In this document: in pieces, positions 8,227 through 16,025 of the stretch
How the letters are laid out: each line of letters opens with the position of its first letter
Numbering within the stretch: position 1 is the first letter of the stretch
DNA from: Nocardioidaceae bacterium
Lineage (GTDB): Bacteria > Actinomycetota > Actinomycetes > Propionibacteriales > Nocardioidaceae
Direction: 5' to 3'
Length of the DNA: 47,427 nt
Assembly (NCBI GenBank): GCA_013361955.1
Contig: JABFXA010000211.1
Span: 1 to 47,427 of the forward strand
Notes under the pieces: model-generated
Database searches by the model: none
What the model was told of the DNA's origin: nothing
The model's input: only the letters and a program-made list of their open reading frames with translations
Position numbers and translations under genes: made by a program

Positions 8227-8595
8227 ATGAGCTTCGCGTTGAGCAGGTTGATGTCCACCGCCACGGCCACGTACGGCGTCTATGCGCTGGCCAACCCGCG
8301 GCACCTCGGCACCGCCGTCGACGCGAAGCACGCCGAGGACTACGACCTCCTGGCGCAGATCTTCGGCGTCCGCGACCTGGCCATCAGCAGCTTCGGGGTG
8401 ACCGGCCGCTCCGAGCACACGGTGGCCACCGCGATGCGGATCCGGATCATCTGCGACGTCGGCGACGCCGTGCTGCTGTCGGCACGGGCCCGCGACGACG
8501 AGGCCCGGGCCATGGTCCTCGGCGTCACGCTCGGCTGGGCCGCCCTCAACTTCCTCGCCCTGCGCCTCGACCGACGTCGGGCCAAGCGCGGCTAG
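8227..8595 (+). CDS. Small membrane protein of unknown function (DUF4267-like)
   Basis: A 122-aa protein with about three or four hydrophobic segments (TATATYGVYALANP, the stretch around LAISSFGVTG, ICDVGDAVLLSA, and MVLGVTLGWAALNFLALRL) and a basic C-terminus. The pattern, with a conserved-looking FGVRDLAI stretch and a mid-protein GDA, resembles short multi-pass proteins filed under DUF4267; this is from memory and not verified. It probably starts leaderless from TAGAAC at 8215 and lies 9 nt before the TauE-like gene, so the two may be co-transcribed. Confidence 0.7.
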   Translation: MSFALSRLMSTATATYGVYALANPRHLGTAVDAKHAEDYDLLAQIFGVRDLAISSFGVTGRSEHTVATAMRIRIICDVGDAVLLSARARDDEARAMVLGVTLGWAALNFLALRLDRRRAKRG

Positions 8596-8604
8596 CGGCA
8601 CCGC

Positions 8605-9381
8605 GTGGACTGGGGGTTCGTCCTCGTCGTCCTCGCTGCCGGCTTCGGCGCGGGCTTCGTGATGACGGCCGCCGGCGCGGGGTCGCTGGTCAGCTTCCCG
8701 CTGCTGGTCGCCGCCGGCCTGCCGCCGCTGGTCGCGAACACCTCGACCAACGTCGGCCTGGTGCCCGGCGGCCTGGCCGGCTCGTTCGGGTTCCGCCGCG
8801 AGCTCGCCGAGCACCCGGCCCTGGTCACCCGGGTCGCGGTCACCAGCGCCGCCGGCGCGCTCGCCGGCGGCGTGCTGCTGCTGGTGCTGCCGGCGTCGTC
8901 GTTCGACGTCGTGGTCCCGTACCTGGTGCTGGTCGCGGCCACCCTCGTCGGCCTCGGCCCGCTGATCTCCCGCGCGCTGACCCGTCGGGCGCTCCGCCGC
9001 GGCATCGAGCCGGGCCCCGACCGGGTGTCGATGGGCCCCCGCCTCACCGGCGCCTCCACCGTCGTCGGCGTGTACGGCGGCTACTTCGGCGCCGCGCAGG
9101 GCGTGCTCCTCGTCGCCCTGCTCGCGCTGACCCTCGACGTACCCCTGACGACCGTGAACGGCCTGAAGAGCATCGCCATCGTCTCCGCCAACCTCGCCGC
9201 CACCGTCGTCTTCGTGCTCTTCGCACCGCTCGACTGGGCCGCGGTCGGCCTGATCGCCGTCGGCTCGGTGACCGGCGCCTGGCTCGGCGCGCACGTCGGT
9301 CGGCGGCTGCCACCCTCGGTGTTCCGGGCGCTGGTGGTCGTGTTCGGCTGGGTCGTCGGCGTCCGGCTGCTGCTGACCTGA
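8605..9381 (+). CDS. TauE/SafE-family sulfite/anion exporter
   Basis: A 258-aa integral membrane protein with about eight helices. The inverted halves typical of TauE/SafE are visible: GFVMTAAGAGSLVSFPLLVA with VANTSTNVGLVPGG in the first half, and GVYGGYFGAAQGVLLVALLA with TTVNGLKSIAIVSANLAATV in the second. The family exports sulfite, sulfonates or other small anions; the substrate here is unknown. The GTG at 8605 begins the first helix. No strong ribosome-binding site is seen, consistent with coupling to the gene ending 9 nt upstream. Confidence 0.87.
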   Translation: MDWGFVLVVLAAGFGAGFVMTAAGAGSLVSFPLLVAAGLPPLVANTSTNVGLVPGGLAGSFGFRRELAEHPALVTRVAVTSAAGALAGGVLLLVLPASSFDVVVPYLVLVAATLVGLGPLISRALTRRALRRGIEPGPDRVSMGPRLTGASTVVGVYGGYFGAAQGVLLVALLALTLDVPLTTVNGLKSIAIVSANLAATVVFVLFAPLDWAAVGLIAVGSVTGAWLGAHVGRRLPPSVFRALVVVFGWVVGVRLLLT

Positions 9382-9411
9382 ACCGATTTCACCCGCGACG
9401 GGGGCGCGGGC

Positions 9412-9417
9412 TAGACT
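9412..9417 (+). promoter_or_regulatory. -10 element of the tRNA-Arg gene
   Basis: TAGACT lies 24 nt before the mature tRNA 5' end, with a weak TTCACC-like -35 about 18 nt further upstream (9388-9393). Confidence 0.5.
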
Positions 9418-9440
9418 CTGCGAGGCCCACGACGGGCCCG

Positions 9441-9513
9441 GCGCCTGTAGCTCAACGGATAGAGCATCTGACTACGGATCAGAAGGTTAGGGGTTCGAAT
9501 CCCTTCAGGCGCG
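9441..9513 (+). tRNA. tRNA-Arg (anticodon ACG)
   Basis: A complete cloverleaf. The acceptor stem is GCGCCTG (9441-9447) with CAGGCGC (9506-9512) and discriminator G9513. The D arm is GCTC/GAGC, the anticodon stem TCTGA/TCAGA with loop CTACGGA, giving anticodon ACG (read as ICG). The T arm has GGTTCGAAT. CCA is not encoded. The reverse-strand open frame across it is an artefact. Confidence 0.97.
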
Positions 9514-9760
9514 CAACGCGACCTTCTCAGCACGAGACCCCAGGTGACCCCAGGTGACCTGGGGTTCCTTGTATCTGACGGCGAGCCTGGAGAGGGGCGC
9601 CCAGCGGTCCAGCCGGATCTGACAGCAACCGTTGACGGCAACCCGCCGCCTCGCATCATCCCGGGTCGCCTTGAGCAGCGTCCGCACCTCGTCGACGCCG
9701 AGTGGCGTCCGCTCCTCCTTCGCCGGCCGCGGCACTCGAGCTGAATGCGTTCGCTCGCCA
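9514..9760 (-). pseudogene. Decayed tyrosine-recombinase (integrase) remnant next to tRNA-Arg
   Basis: On the minus strand the stretch SARVPRPAKEERTPLGVDEV followed by RTLLKATRDD (about 9655-9750) matches the start of the catalytic core of actinophage-type integrases, which typically read N-P...P-x-x-E-x-x-x-L-T-x-x-E-x-x-x-L-L-x-A-x-x-D. The homology then dissolves: no R-H-x-x-R-Y catalytic set remains in any frame. It directly follows the 3' end of tRNA-Arg, the usual attB of such integrases. I read it as the scar of an excised or degraded integrated element. The evidence is a short motif, so confidence is limited. Confidence 0.4.
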
Positions 9761-10046
9761 GGTGCAGGTGGACCGACACGAGGTAGCCGTGTCCGGCGTT
9801 CCCCCGGTGATCGGCAACGTCGAAGGGTTCATCGGTCTGGACGGTGATCTCCGGCGGGTCCGATGCCCGCTCTCGCCCCGCCTCTGTAGCCGTTCGTCGC
9901 TCGTCCCGTCTACGCCGCGCGCGTGGTGGTTGTCGGGGGTGTCATCCGGGTATGACCCAGCCTGGGCGCACACGTTCGCTGCCACCGAGCAGTCGACGCC
10001 TCATCGGGACGGTCCGAGGCCGAGATGGGAAAGGGATCGGCTGGCA
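9761..10046. promoter_or_regulatory. Gene-free stretch with a SigB-type promoter at 9928-9953
   Basis: No credible gene. GGTTGT (9928-9933), a 14-nt spacer and GGGTAT (9948-9953) form a very good general-stress (SigB/SigF) promoter pointing at the ANTAR gene at 10047. The rest is probably remnant of the integrated element. Confidence 0.6.
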
Positions 10047-10823
10047 ATGAGCAGCGACCAGCACAGTTCGGCCGCGTTCTTCGCGGCTGTCAGCAAGGAC
10101 CTGATGCAGCCAGGCGAGGCTGGACTGACCTTCGATCTGGTCGCCAAGGAAGCGATCGAGGTGGTTCCGGCGTGTGACCACTGCGCGTTCTCGCTCCGCA
10201 CCCGGTGAGGTCAGGTGTCCACGGTCGCGTCCAGCTCCCCGTCGGCGCGGCGCTGGGACGAGCTCCAGCACACCCTGCAACAGGGGCCCTGCGTCGACGC
10301 CGTCTGGGCGGACGACACCTACCTGGCCAAGGACCTGGCGCACGACCCGCGCTGGCCCCAGTGGAGCCCCCGCGTCGCGGCCCAAGGCGCCGGCTCGGTG
10401 CTGGCGATCCGACTCGCCTCCCCGGACGAGACCCTCGGCGCACTCAACATGTACGCCGACCGGGCCAACGCCTTCACCGCCGACGACGTCGACCTCGCGC
10501 TGATCTACGCCTCGCACGCCGCGGACGCGATGAGCACCGCCAAGCTGCTGACCGGCCTGCGGATCGCGGTGAAGAGCCGGCACCACATCGGCATCGCCCA
10601 AGGCATCCTGATGCTCCGCTACGACCTCTCCCAGGAGCAGGCGTTCGACACGCTCCGCCGCTACTCCAGTCAGACCAACATCAAGATCCGCGACCTCGCC
10701 GAGCTGGTCATCGAGACTCGTGGACTGCCCGACCTCGAGATCTTGGAGCGAGGCGACCCGACCCGCGATCACGACGCGGATCTTCCCGACAGCTCGGCCC
10801 AGGAGTCCACCTCCACGGGCTGA
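10047..10823 (+). pseudogene. GAF-ANTAR RNA-binding regulator interrupted by an in-frame TGA
   Basis: The first part (ATG 10047 to TGA 10206-10208, 53 aa) is the beginning of a GAF domain ending ACDHCAFSLRTR. The same frame continues after the stop with GQVSTVASSSPSARRWDELQ and GPCVDAVW, the rest of the GAF domain, and then a complete ANTAR domain near residues 170-225 of the joined protein (LRIAVKSRHHIGIAQGILML, RDLAELVIETRG). In relatives the junction usually reads R-R/G-G-x-V, so one CGA-to-TGA change explains it. ANTAR proteins bind nascent RNA as antiterminators. A GTG at 10215 behind GAGGTCAG could re-initiate a 202-aa product lacking half the GAF domain. A sequencing error is the main alternative. 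Confidence 0.75.
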
Positions 10824-11076
10824 GCCACCCGCCGGAGGTGAGGACAGCTCGCGACGCCTCGACCAGTTCGTCGACGACGAGGTACGCGGCTCATCAACGA
10901 CCAGCCGGCCACCGCACTGCGGGTGATGAGCTCACCCCGAACCGAGTCGACGGTGACGGTCCTCACCCCCGTTCGGGTCGGGTAAGCGGCGGTATCTTGA
11001 CCTCGGTTCTCTTGGGGTCAGACCTTGCCCTGGCTCGGCGGCCCCACGTAGTCGGCTGCCTGACCGGAGAGGTGAG

Positions 11077-12183
11077 ATGCGCGTGGAACGTGCCGTGTCG
11101 CTGTCCGCTGGGTTCGCTGTTGCGTGGTTGGCGCTGCTCGGCTTGCTCAGCTTTGTCGTGCCGCCGGACATTCACCTCGACGCGCTGGTCGCGCTAGCGC
11201 CCATGGCGGCGTGCGCTGCGCTGTCTGTGCGGGCGACGGCGGGGTTCGCGGTGGCGGCGCTCGTGCTGACCGTGTGGCTGGGCGCGCAGAACGGCGCGTG
11301 GGGGACCGGACAGCAGTGGGTCCGTCTGTTCGACGCCGTCGCGGTGAGCGCGGCCGCAGTCGTGATCGCGACGGTCCGCTCGCGGCGTGAGCGGCAGTTG
11401 AACCGGCTCACGAACATCTCGCAGATCGCTCAACAGGCGGTGCTTCCGGTCGTTCCCGCACAGGTCCCCGGCGTGGCCGTCGCGTCCCGGTACGAGTCCG
11501 CGTCGGAGGACGCGTTCGTCGGGGGTGACCTCTATGACTGTTCGTGGACGGAGGGCTACACCCGGTTCATCATCGGCGACGTACGCGGCAAGGGCATCGC
11601 CGCACTCGGGCAGGCAGCCCGCGTGATCCGATCGTTCCGGCAGGCCGCCGCGACCAAGGAGACCCTGCCCGAGGTCGTCGCGGACATGGACACCTACCTG
11701 CAGTCGTTCTTCGGGCCCGAAGACTTCGTCACCGCGGTCGTGGTCGACGTGACGACGCCGGACCAGCTGAAGATCGTCTCCTGCGGGCACCAGCCGGCGC
11801 TCCTCGTCCGGGCGAACGGGGACGCCGAGTTCCTGGATGCGCCGGCCGGGCTTCCGCTCGGGATCGGACACGACTCGGACCCGGTCACCATCCGCTGGGC
11901 CCCAGGAGACCGGCTGCTGCTCTACACCGACGGGATGAGCGAGGCCCGCGACCGGGCGGGTGCCTTCTTCCCGCTGCGGGCCCAGGCCGCACTGCTGCGC
12001 GAGGGCAGCCTCGAGGATGCATTGGACGCACTCCTGGAGCGCCTGTTCGGCCACGTTCCCAGCGGGCAGCTCGGAGACGACCTCGCGGCCGTCCTGTTGG
12101 AGAACGTCCCGACGTCCGTGTCCGGGCGCAGCAGCGGTGATGCGCTCACCGCCCTCCGGGACGACCCCCGGCTGGTTCCGTAG
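11077..12183 (+). CDS. Membrane-anchored PP2C/SpoIIE-type serine phosphatase (RsbU-like)
   Basis: A 368-aa protein. The N-terminal third (residues 5-105) has three or four hydrophobic helices; a linker with RSRRERQLNRL follows, then a PP2C/SpoIIE catalytic domain (about 130-345). Metal-binding acidic motifs are GGDLYDCSW, IIGDVRGKG, LLYTDGMSEARD and GDDLAAVLLE. Such proteins dephosphorylate STAS anti-sigma antagonists and so release a SigB-type sigma factor. The next gene is exactly such a sigma factor and a STAS gene follows. RBS GGAGAGGTGAG. A very similar paralogue lies at 33663-34760. A weak GGGTAA box is present at 10980-10985. Confidence 0.9.
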   Translation: MRVERAVSLSAGFAVAWLALLGLLSFVVPPDIHLDALVALAPMAACAALSVRATAGFAVAALVLTVWLGAQNGAWGTGQQWVRLFDAVAVSAAAVVIATVRSRRERQLNRLTNISQIAQQAVLPVVPAQVPGVAVASRYESASEDAFVGGDLYDCSWTEGYTRFIIGDVRGKGIAALGQAARVIRSFRQAAATKETLPEVVADMDTYLQSFFGPEDFVTAVVVDVTTPDQLKIVSCGHQPALLVRANGDAEFLDAPAGLPLGIGHDSDPVTIRWAPGDRLLLYTDGMSEARDRAGAFFPLRAQAALLREGSLEDALDALLERLFGHVPSGQLGDDLAAVLLENVPTSVSGRSSGDALTALRDDPRLVP

Positions 12184-12461
12184 GCCCGCCGCTGCGACCG
12201 CCGCACCAGGCAAGGAGCCCGTCGTGCCCCGTCGCAGGACAGGCGCGTCAGCCCGGCGAGCCCTGTCGCAGCCCCCGCCCGGTGAGGGCTGCCGTGCGTA
12301 CCTCCACGCGCGTCCCGCATTGACCGCAGTTCTGACTCGCCGCACGTCGCCGTTGGGGTTCTCTGCATTTTTGATGAGGTTGGGTCCCTTTCCTCGGGGT
12401 AACCACCTATCTGAGCAGGCTGGAGAAGACGGCGTGCAACTCCCCCTCGTCGGGAGCAGCG
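12184..12461 (+). promoter_or_regulatory. Intergenic region with SigB-type promoter at 12379-12402
   Basis: GTT at 12379-12381, a 15-nt spacer and GGGTAA at 12397-12402 fit the general-stress sigma consensus and drive the sigma gene at 12462. If real, the sigma factor is autoregulated, as in classic sigB operons. An AT-richer tract (GCATTTTTGATGAG) precedes it. Confidence 0.55.
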
Positions 12462-13295
12462 ATGTCCGAGCTCTCTGCCACGCCCAGCCGTGAGGCGAGC
12501 CCGCCCACCGACTCCCGGCGCAGCACGATCACGCACCGGAACCTCACGAAGGCCCACCACACCCCACCCGGCGCACGGCGAGAGCGGATCCTCGACGAGG
12601 TGGTGGCCGTGAACCTGCCGCTGGCGCGCTCCATCGCGCACCGGTACCAACGTCGCGGTGTCGATCTCGACGACCTGGAGCAGGTGGCCGCGGTCGGGCT
12701 GGTCTACGCCGTACGGCACTTCGACCTGGAACGGGAGAAGGACTTCTTGTCCTACGCGGTCCCCACCATCCGGGGACACGTCCGCAAGCACTTCCGCGAT
12801 GCCGGCTGGTCGGTGCGCCCACCGCGCCGGCTGCAGGACCTCGAGAGACAGATCTCGATCACCGTCGAGCAGCTCACCCAGGAGCACGGTCGCTCCCCGC
12901 GGCCGCGCGAGATCGCCGACCGCCTCGGGGTCGAGGTCGACGACGTGGTCGAGGCGCTCACCGTGAACGACCGCGGCTGCTTCACCCCCACCCATTACGA
13001 CGCCCCGCTGACCAACCCGGCCTCGGGCTCGACGGACTCGGGCCGGCTGAGCGACACCATCCCGGACGACGGACCGGACGACCGCGACGCCGCCGAGGCC
13101 CGGCTGCTGCTGGCCCCCGCCGTCAGGTCCCTGCCCGAGCGGGACCGCATCATCGTGCGGATGCGGTTCTTCGAGGGCCGGACCCAGTCCGAGATCGGCC
13201 AGGAGATCGGCGTCACACAGATGCAGGTCTCCCGGCTCATCACCCGCATCCTCAACGAGCTGCGAACCAAGATCGACGACGCACCGCGGGCCTGA
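12462..13295 (+). CDS. SigB/SigF/SigG-family RNA polymerase sigma factor (general stress)
   Basis: A 277-aa group-3 sigma factor. Region 2 (about residues 45-115) contains AVNLPLARSIAHRYQRRGVD, DLEQVAAVGLVYAVRHFD and SYAVPTIRGHVRKHFRD. Region 3 follows (RRLQDLERQISITVEQLTQE, GRSPRPREIADRLGV). Region 4 (about 215-265) contains LPERDRIIVRMRFFEGRTQS and IGVTQMQVSRLITRIL, the -35 recognition helix. It lacks the ECF truncation and the primary-sigma region 1. The neighbours, a PP2C phosphatase and a STAS protein, are the partner-switch regulators of this sigma class. No RsbW-type anti-sigma kinase is adjacent; the closest candidate is the HATPase protein at 35820. GGGAG precedes the ATG. Confidence 0.92.
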   Translation: MSELSATPSREASPPTDSRRSTITHRNLTKAHHTPPGARRERILDEVVAVNLPLARSIAHRYQRRGVDLDDLEQVAAVGLVYAVRHFDLEREKDFLSYAVPTIRGHVRKHFRDAGWSVRPPRRLQDLERQISITVEQLTQEHGRSPRPREIADRLGVEVDDVVEALTVNDRGCFTPTHYDAPLTNPASGSTDSGRLSDTIPDDGPDDRDAAEARLLLAPAVRSLPERDRIIVRMRFFEGRTQSEIGQEIGVTQMQVSRLITRILNELRTKIDDAPRA

Positions 13296-13350
13296 CCTGA
13301 CGTCGCCGCCCTCCCCTCGGTGCCGGCCGGCTCATCGACCCGCACGGATG

Positions 13351-13758
13351 CTAGGGCCTCGGCTCGATCGTCACGTTGATGACAGCGTCCATCCCCGTCA
13401 TCCTCATCACCCGGGCCACGGGCCCTTCGGTACAAGCGGCGGAGAGGCTGCCGCCTCGGCTGACGAGGTAGCGGCGCGCTGCCACGAGAGTGCCAAGCGC
13501 GTACGAATCCATGAACGAGACGGCCCGCAGGTCGAGTGTCACCTTCGATCCAGCAAGCAGGGTCGGCCCGAAGATGACGCTCCGCAAGCGAGGTGCGGTC
13601 GACAGATCGAGCTCGCCCGTGACGCGAACACGCGGCTCACCACTCGTGCTGCCGTGGACCTCGACGTTGAAGGGCGGCTCTCGGTGGTCCGTTGCGTCTC
13701 GGGTCCCTGTGGTCGGTTCGGTCACGTCAGCCTCCGCCTGCGGCCGATCGGCCGTCAT
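13351..13758 (-). CDS. STAS-domain anti-sigma factor antagonist
   Basis: A 135-aa protein on the opposite strand to the sigma gene, converging on it. The STAS domain (about residues 28-130) shows VRVTGELDLSTAPRLRSVI, VTLDLRAVSFMDSYALGTLV and MRMTGMDAVINV. The phosphorylatable residue of the antagonist, usually in D-S/T-S-G, falls in FMDSYALGT. It should bind an HATPase anti-sigma factor when unphosphorylated and be reactivated by a PP2C phosphatase such as the one at 11077. The start is uncertain: ATG 13758 fits the domain, ATG 13770 is also in frame, and the frame stays open to 14055. Confidence 0.85.
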   Translation of the reverse strand: MTADRPQAEADVTEPTTGTRDATDHREPPFNVEVHGSTSGEPRVRVTGELDLSTAPRLRSVIFGPTLLAGSKVTLDLRAVSFMDSYALGTLVAARRYLVSRGGSLSAACTEGPVARVMRMTGMDAVINVTIEPRP

Positions 13759-14076
13759 GGAACGGCGCATGGCTGGACCGTCTACCACACGGTATCTGTG
13801 GGTGACGCGAGCCGGAACATTTCGCACGACAAAGTTCCGACGGGACGCGCTCGCGCTGGCGGCGGGGGTCTTGTCGAGTGGACGTGGCGCGCAGCCTGGG
13901 CACGACGAAGGGTCCGGCCCTGGTTGCACGGCACCCCGACCCAGCGGCACCTCGCGCAGGGCGCCGTCGAGGTGCTCCTGGTCCCATCCGGTCCATACCA
14001 GCCATCCGGTGGCCGCGCTTGAAAGTCGAAGCGCTGGGCATAGACGGCTGGACACAGCACGTGGGAGGGATTCGGT
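13759..14076. other. Gene-free divergent region between STAS and DUF6458 genes
   Basis: No supported gene. TTGAAA (14019-14024), a 16-nt spacer and TAGACG (14041-14046) could be a housekeeping promoter for the gene at 14077. The minus-strand frame of the STAS gene is open through most of this region, but the extension resembles no protein and has no ribosome-binding site. Confidence 0.4.
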
Positions 14077-14295
14077 ATGGGTATCGGTTTAGGGATCGTC
14101 CTGGTGATCCTCGGGTTGATCCTGACGTTGAACGTCGTGAACGTCGACATCGGTTTCGTCGACGACAGCGCGCTCGGTTGGATCCTGCTGATCGTCGGAA
14201 TCGTCGCTCTGGTCCTGTCGCTGGTGATGAACCGTCAGCGCCGGACCACACATCACGTGGAGGAGCGGCGCATCGATGGTCCCCCGCGGGCATGA
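14077..14295 (+). CDS. Small two-helix membrane protein, DUF6458 type
   Basis: A 72-aa protein with two membrane helices, IGLGIVLVILGLILTLNVVN and LGWILLIVGIVALVLSLVM, joined by VDIGFVDDSA, and a charged C-terminal tail with two His. The pattern start-G-I-G-x-G, then V-N-V-D and I-G-W-I-L is that of DUF6458, an actinobacterial family of unknown function. GGGAGG lies before the ATG. It heads a run of three small genes reading in the same direction inside the stress block. Confidence 0.8.
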   Translation: MGIGLGIVLVILGLILTLNVVNVDIGFVDDSALGWILLIVGIVALVLSLVMNRQRRTTHHVEERRIDGPPRA

Positions 14296-14472
14296 CCTTC
14301 GCGCCCCTCTCGGTCACACGGCTCCACGGGACCTGGCGGGTCGTGTCGGTGTCACTGCGCGTCATTCCCGGAGGAGCCGTCCAGCTGAGCCTTGTCCGGC
14401 GACCGAGGGGCTCCGGTTCGCGGTCGCTCGCACGGCGCCACTGGCCGACCCTCGCGCGAGGTGTCTGGGCTG

Positions 14473-14685
14473 ATGACTGAGTTCAGCCAGTCGGTGCTCG
14501 TCGTCCTGGGGACCATCGCCGCGGTCGGCGCGCTGTTGTTCGTGATGGCGGCGCTGGAGCCGCGATCGCGCCCGCGGCACTCCTCCAGGTCGGTTCCCGG
14601 CGGCTTGACCGCGTGGTGGCAGGGGACATCGGAGCGGCTCCAGAGGACGTTGCACGGCCGGCGCCCCAAGAACCCGCTGGAGTGA
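14473..14685 (+). CDS. Small single-helix membrane protein, unknown function
   Basis: A 70-aa frame from ATG 14473. One N-terminal helix (SVLVVLGTIAAVGALLFVMA) is followed by a basic, Pro/Ser-rich cytoplasmic tail ending RRPKNPLE. The frame extends further upstream, but the helix fits the ATG. I recognise no family. Codon use is normal for the window. The upstream spacing lacks a strong ribosome-binding site, so translation may be weak or leaderless. Confidence 0.5.
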   Translation: MTEFSQSVLVVLGTIAAVGALLFVMAALEPRSRPRHSSRSVPGGLTAWWQGTSERLQRTLHGRRPKNPLE

Positions 14686-14819
14686 TCGGCCCGGACTGAG
14701 CCGGGTGGGGCCTCCCCCGTTCAGGCGGGAGTCCTTCTGGGTGCCGTCCGTGGTCCTGACCTTGTCCACGCGGCGGGCCCGGGTCACGCCTGCCGTGGGA
14801 GACTGGGAAGGAGGCTGCC

Positions 14820-15056
14820 ATGCACATCGTCATCCCACCGGGGCAGACCCTTTCAGATGTGTCGGTCGAGATCACCATCCTGCGCACCGAAGCGGCCGAG
14901 CTGCGCGACGCCCTGGACCGCGTGCTCGCGACGAACGACTCGAGCTGGCAGGTCACCACGACCTGGGCCGAGCAAGAGACCGACGTCAGGATGAGACTCA
15001 TCTTGCAGCCACCCCTTCGCCGGCAATCGCGGAGACGTCATCGCGAGCACCGTTGA
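14820..15056 (+). CDS. Small soluble protein, unknown function
   Basis: A 78-aa protein with one of the better ribosome-binding sites in the window (GGAAGGAGG, 7 nt before ATG). The middle (VSVEITILRTEAAELRDALD then RVLATNDSSWQV) reads as strand, helix, strand, and the end is very basic (RRQSRRRHREHR). No family recognised. It ends just before a strong bidirectional terminator. Confidence 0.6.
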   Translation: MHIVIPPGQTLSDVSVEITILRTEAAELRDALDRVLATNDSSWQVTTTWAEQETDVRMRLILQPPLRRQSRRRHREHR

Positions 15057-15098
15057 GCGGAAGCCCTGACCGTCCCGCCTGCTCCGCGTGCAGACGAC

Positions 15099-15133
15099 GA
15101 GCGGGCGCCGGACACTGGGTCCGGCGCCCGCTC
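15099..15133. terminator. Bidirectional intrinsic-type terminator hairpin
   Basis: A perfect 15-bp stem GAGCGGGCGCCGGAC / GTCCGGCGCCCGCTC with loop ACTGG, between convergent genes ending at 15056 and 15152. It lacks a U-tract, as is usual in high-GC actinobacteria. Confidence 0.85.
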
Positions 15134-15151
15134 TCTCGCGCTCGGGGTCGG

Positions 15152-15790
15152 CTACAGCCGCAGCTGCCCGAGGATCTGGTTCAGCAGATCGGTGATCTGC
15201 GTGAGCAGCCCGGACAGCGGCGTGCCGTCCAGCAGCCCCGCCACGGCGCAGAGCAGGTTGCCGAGCAGGTTGCCGGGGCCCGGGACCGCGACGATGTCGA
15301 GCACGACGCGGTTCAGGTGCACGGTGAGGCCGAGCAGGTTCAGGTCCAGCGGACCGAGCACCAGGTTCAAGATGTCGCACGACGCGGCTGCGGCGCCGGC
15401 GAGACCACGTCCGCCGACCGCGGAGACGGCCGAGCTCCCGTTGGCCCGCTTCACCGGGATGCTGACCTCCTGGGAGGCCGTGCGCAGTGTGCCACCCTTG
15501 CGCACCACCGCGTCGATCACGCCGTCGGCCATCAGCTTGCCGCCCTGCGTGCTGAACGACGTGGGTGTGAAGGTGCCGGTGACCCGGTGACCGTTGCTGG
15601 CCATGCCGACGATGCGAGACTTCACCAGCCCCTGCTCATTCTGCATGACCACCTTGCTCGCCGCAGAGTGCTTGGCAGCGCGTGAGGCCGTGGTGGCGCC
15701 GCTGGACGCGCCCGGTGACGACAGCACCAGCGCCAGCGCTATCAGGGTGGTGACCCCCAGCGCCATCGTTCTCTTCCCCAGTCGGAACAT
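15152..15790 (-). CDS. Secreted protein of unknown function
   Basis: A 212-aa exported protein. From ATG 15790 (behind GGGAGGGAACGTC) the N-terminus MFRLGKRTMALGV leads into a hydrophobic signal segment with cleavage near SSGATT. The mature part has a strand-rich middle (GHRVTGTFTPTSFSTQGGKL) and a hydrophobic C-terminal third rich in Leu, Gly and Asn: NLVLGPLDLNLLGLTVHLNR, then VPGPGNLLGNLLCAVAGLLD with two Cys (ASCDILN and NLLCAV) likely disulfide-linked. This C-terminal block recurs in many actinobacterial secreted hypothetical proteins; its function is not known to me. Transcribed away from the ECF sigma gene. Confidence 0.78.
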   Translation of the reverse strand: MFRLGKRTMALGVTTLIALALVLSSPGASSGATTASRAAKHSAASKVVMQNEQGLVKSRIVGMASNGHRVTGTFTPTSFSTQGGKLMADGVIDAVVRKGGTLRTASQEVSIPVKRANGSSAVSAVGGRGLAGAAAASCDILNLVLGPLDLNLLGLTVHLNRVVLDIVAVPGPGNLLGNLLCAVAGLLDGTPLSGLLTQITDLLNQILGQLRL

Positions 15791-16025
15791 GACGTTCCCT
15801 CCCATACAAGCTCGCCGACCCGATGCCAGCGAATTCCCATGGCCGTGTCCACGCGGCTGGGTCCCAAACGGCGTCAACGCTGAAAACGTTTCCTACCTTC
15901 GGTATGAGAACACGTTGCTGCGGGTGGAGCGGACCGCGCTCACCCGGCTGGTTGGCGGTGGTTGACCGAGAAGGGGCCTTTGCCCGTAACCTGCTCCCCG
16001 CCGCTGGAGGGCGGTGTGGAGGGTG
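15791..16025. promoter_or_regulatory. Divergent promoter region between secreted protein and ECF sigma genes
   Basis: Contains the AT-richer stretch GAAAACGTTTCC (about 15881) with an AACGTT palindrome, and a small dyad TACC-TTC-GGTA (15894-15904). These are plausible promoter or operator elements, but no clear -35/-10 pair can be assigned. Confidence 0.3.

Noticed and set aside
5989-9294. 1101-codon open frame on the minus strand across the two dehydrogenases, transpeptidase and exporter
   Set aside because: It spans four well-supported plus-strand genes and their gaps, and shows no recognisable protein.
9411-9779. Minus-strand frame containing PEGIRTPNLLIRSQMLYPLS
   Set aside because: This is the well-known translation artefact of the reverse complement of a tRNA gene.
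10206-10208. TGA as selenocysteine codon or programmed readthrough in the ANTAR gene
   Set aside because: No selenocysteine hairpin is evident after it, and the family has Arg at this position; a plain nonsense change or sequencing error is simpler.
13348-14022. Plus-strand 224-codon frame antisense to the STAS gene
   Set aside because: The STAS domain on the minus strand is clear; this frame has no domain or ribosome-binding site.
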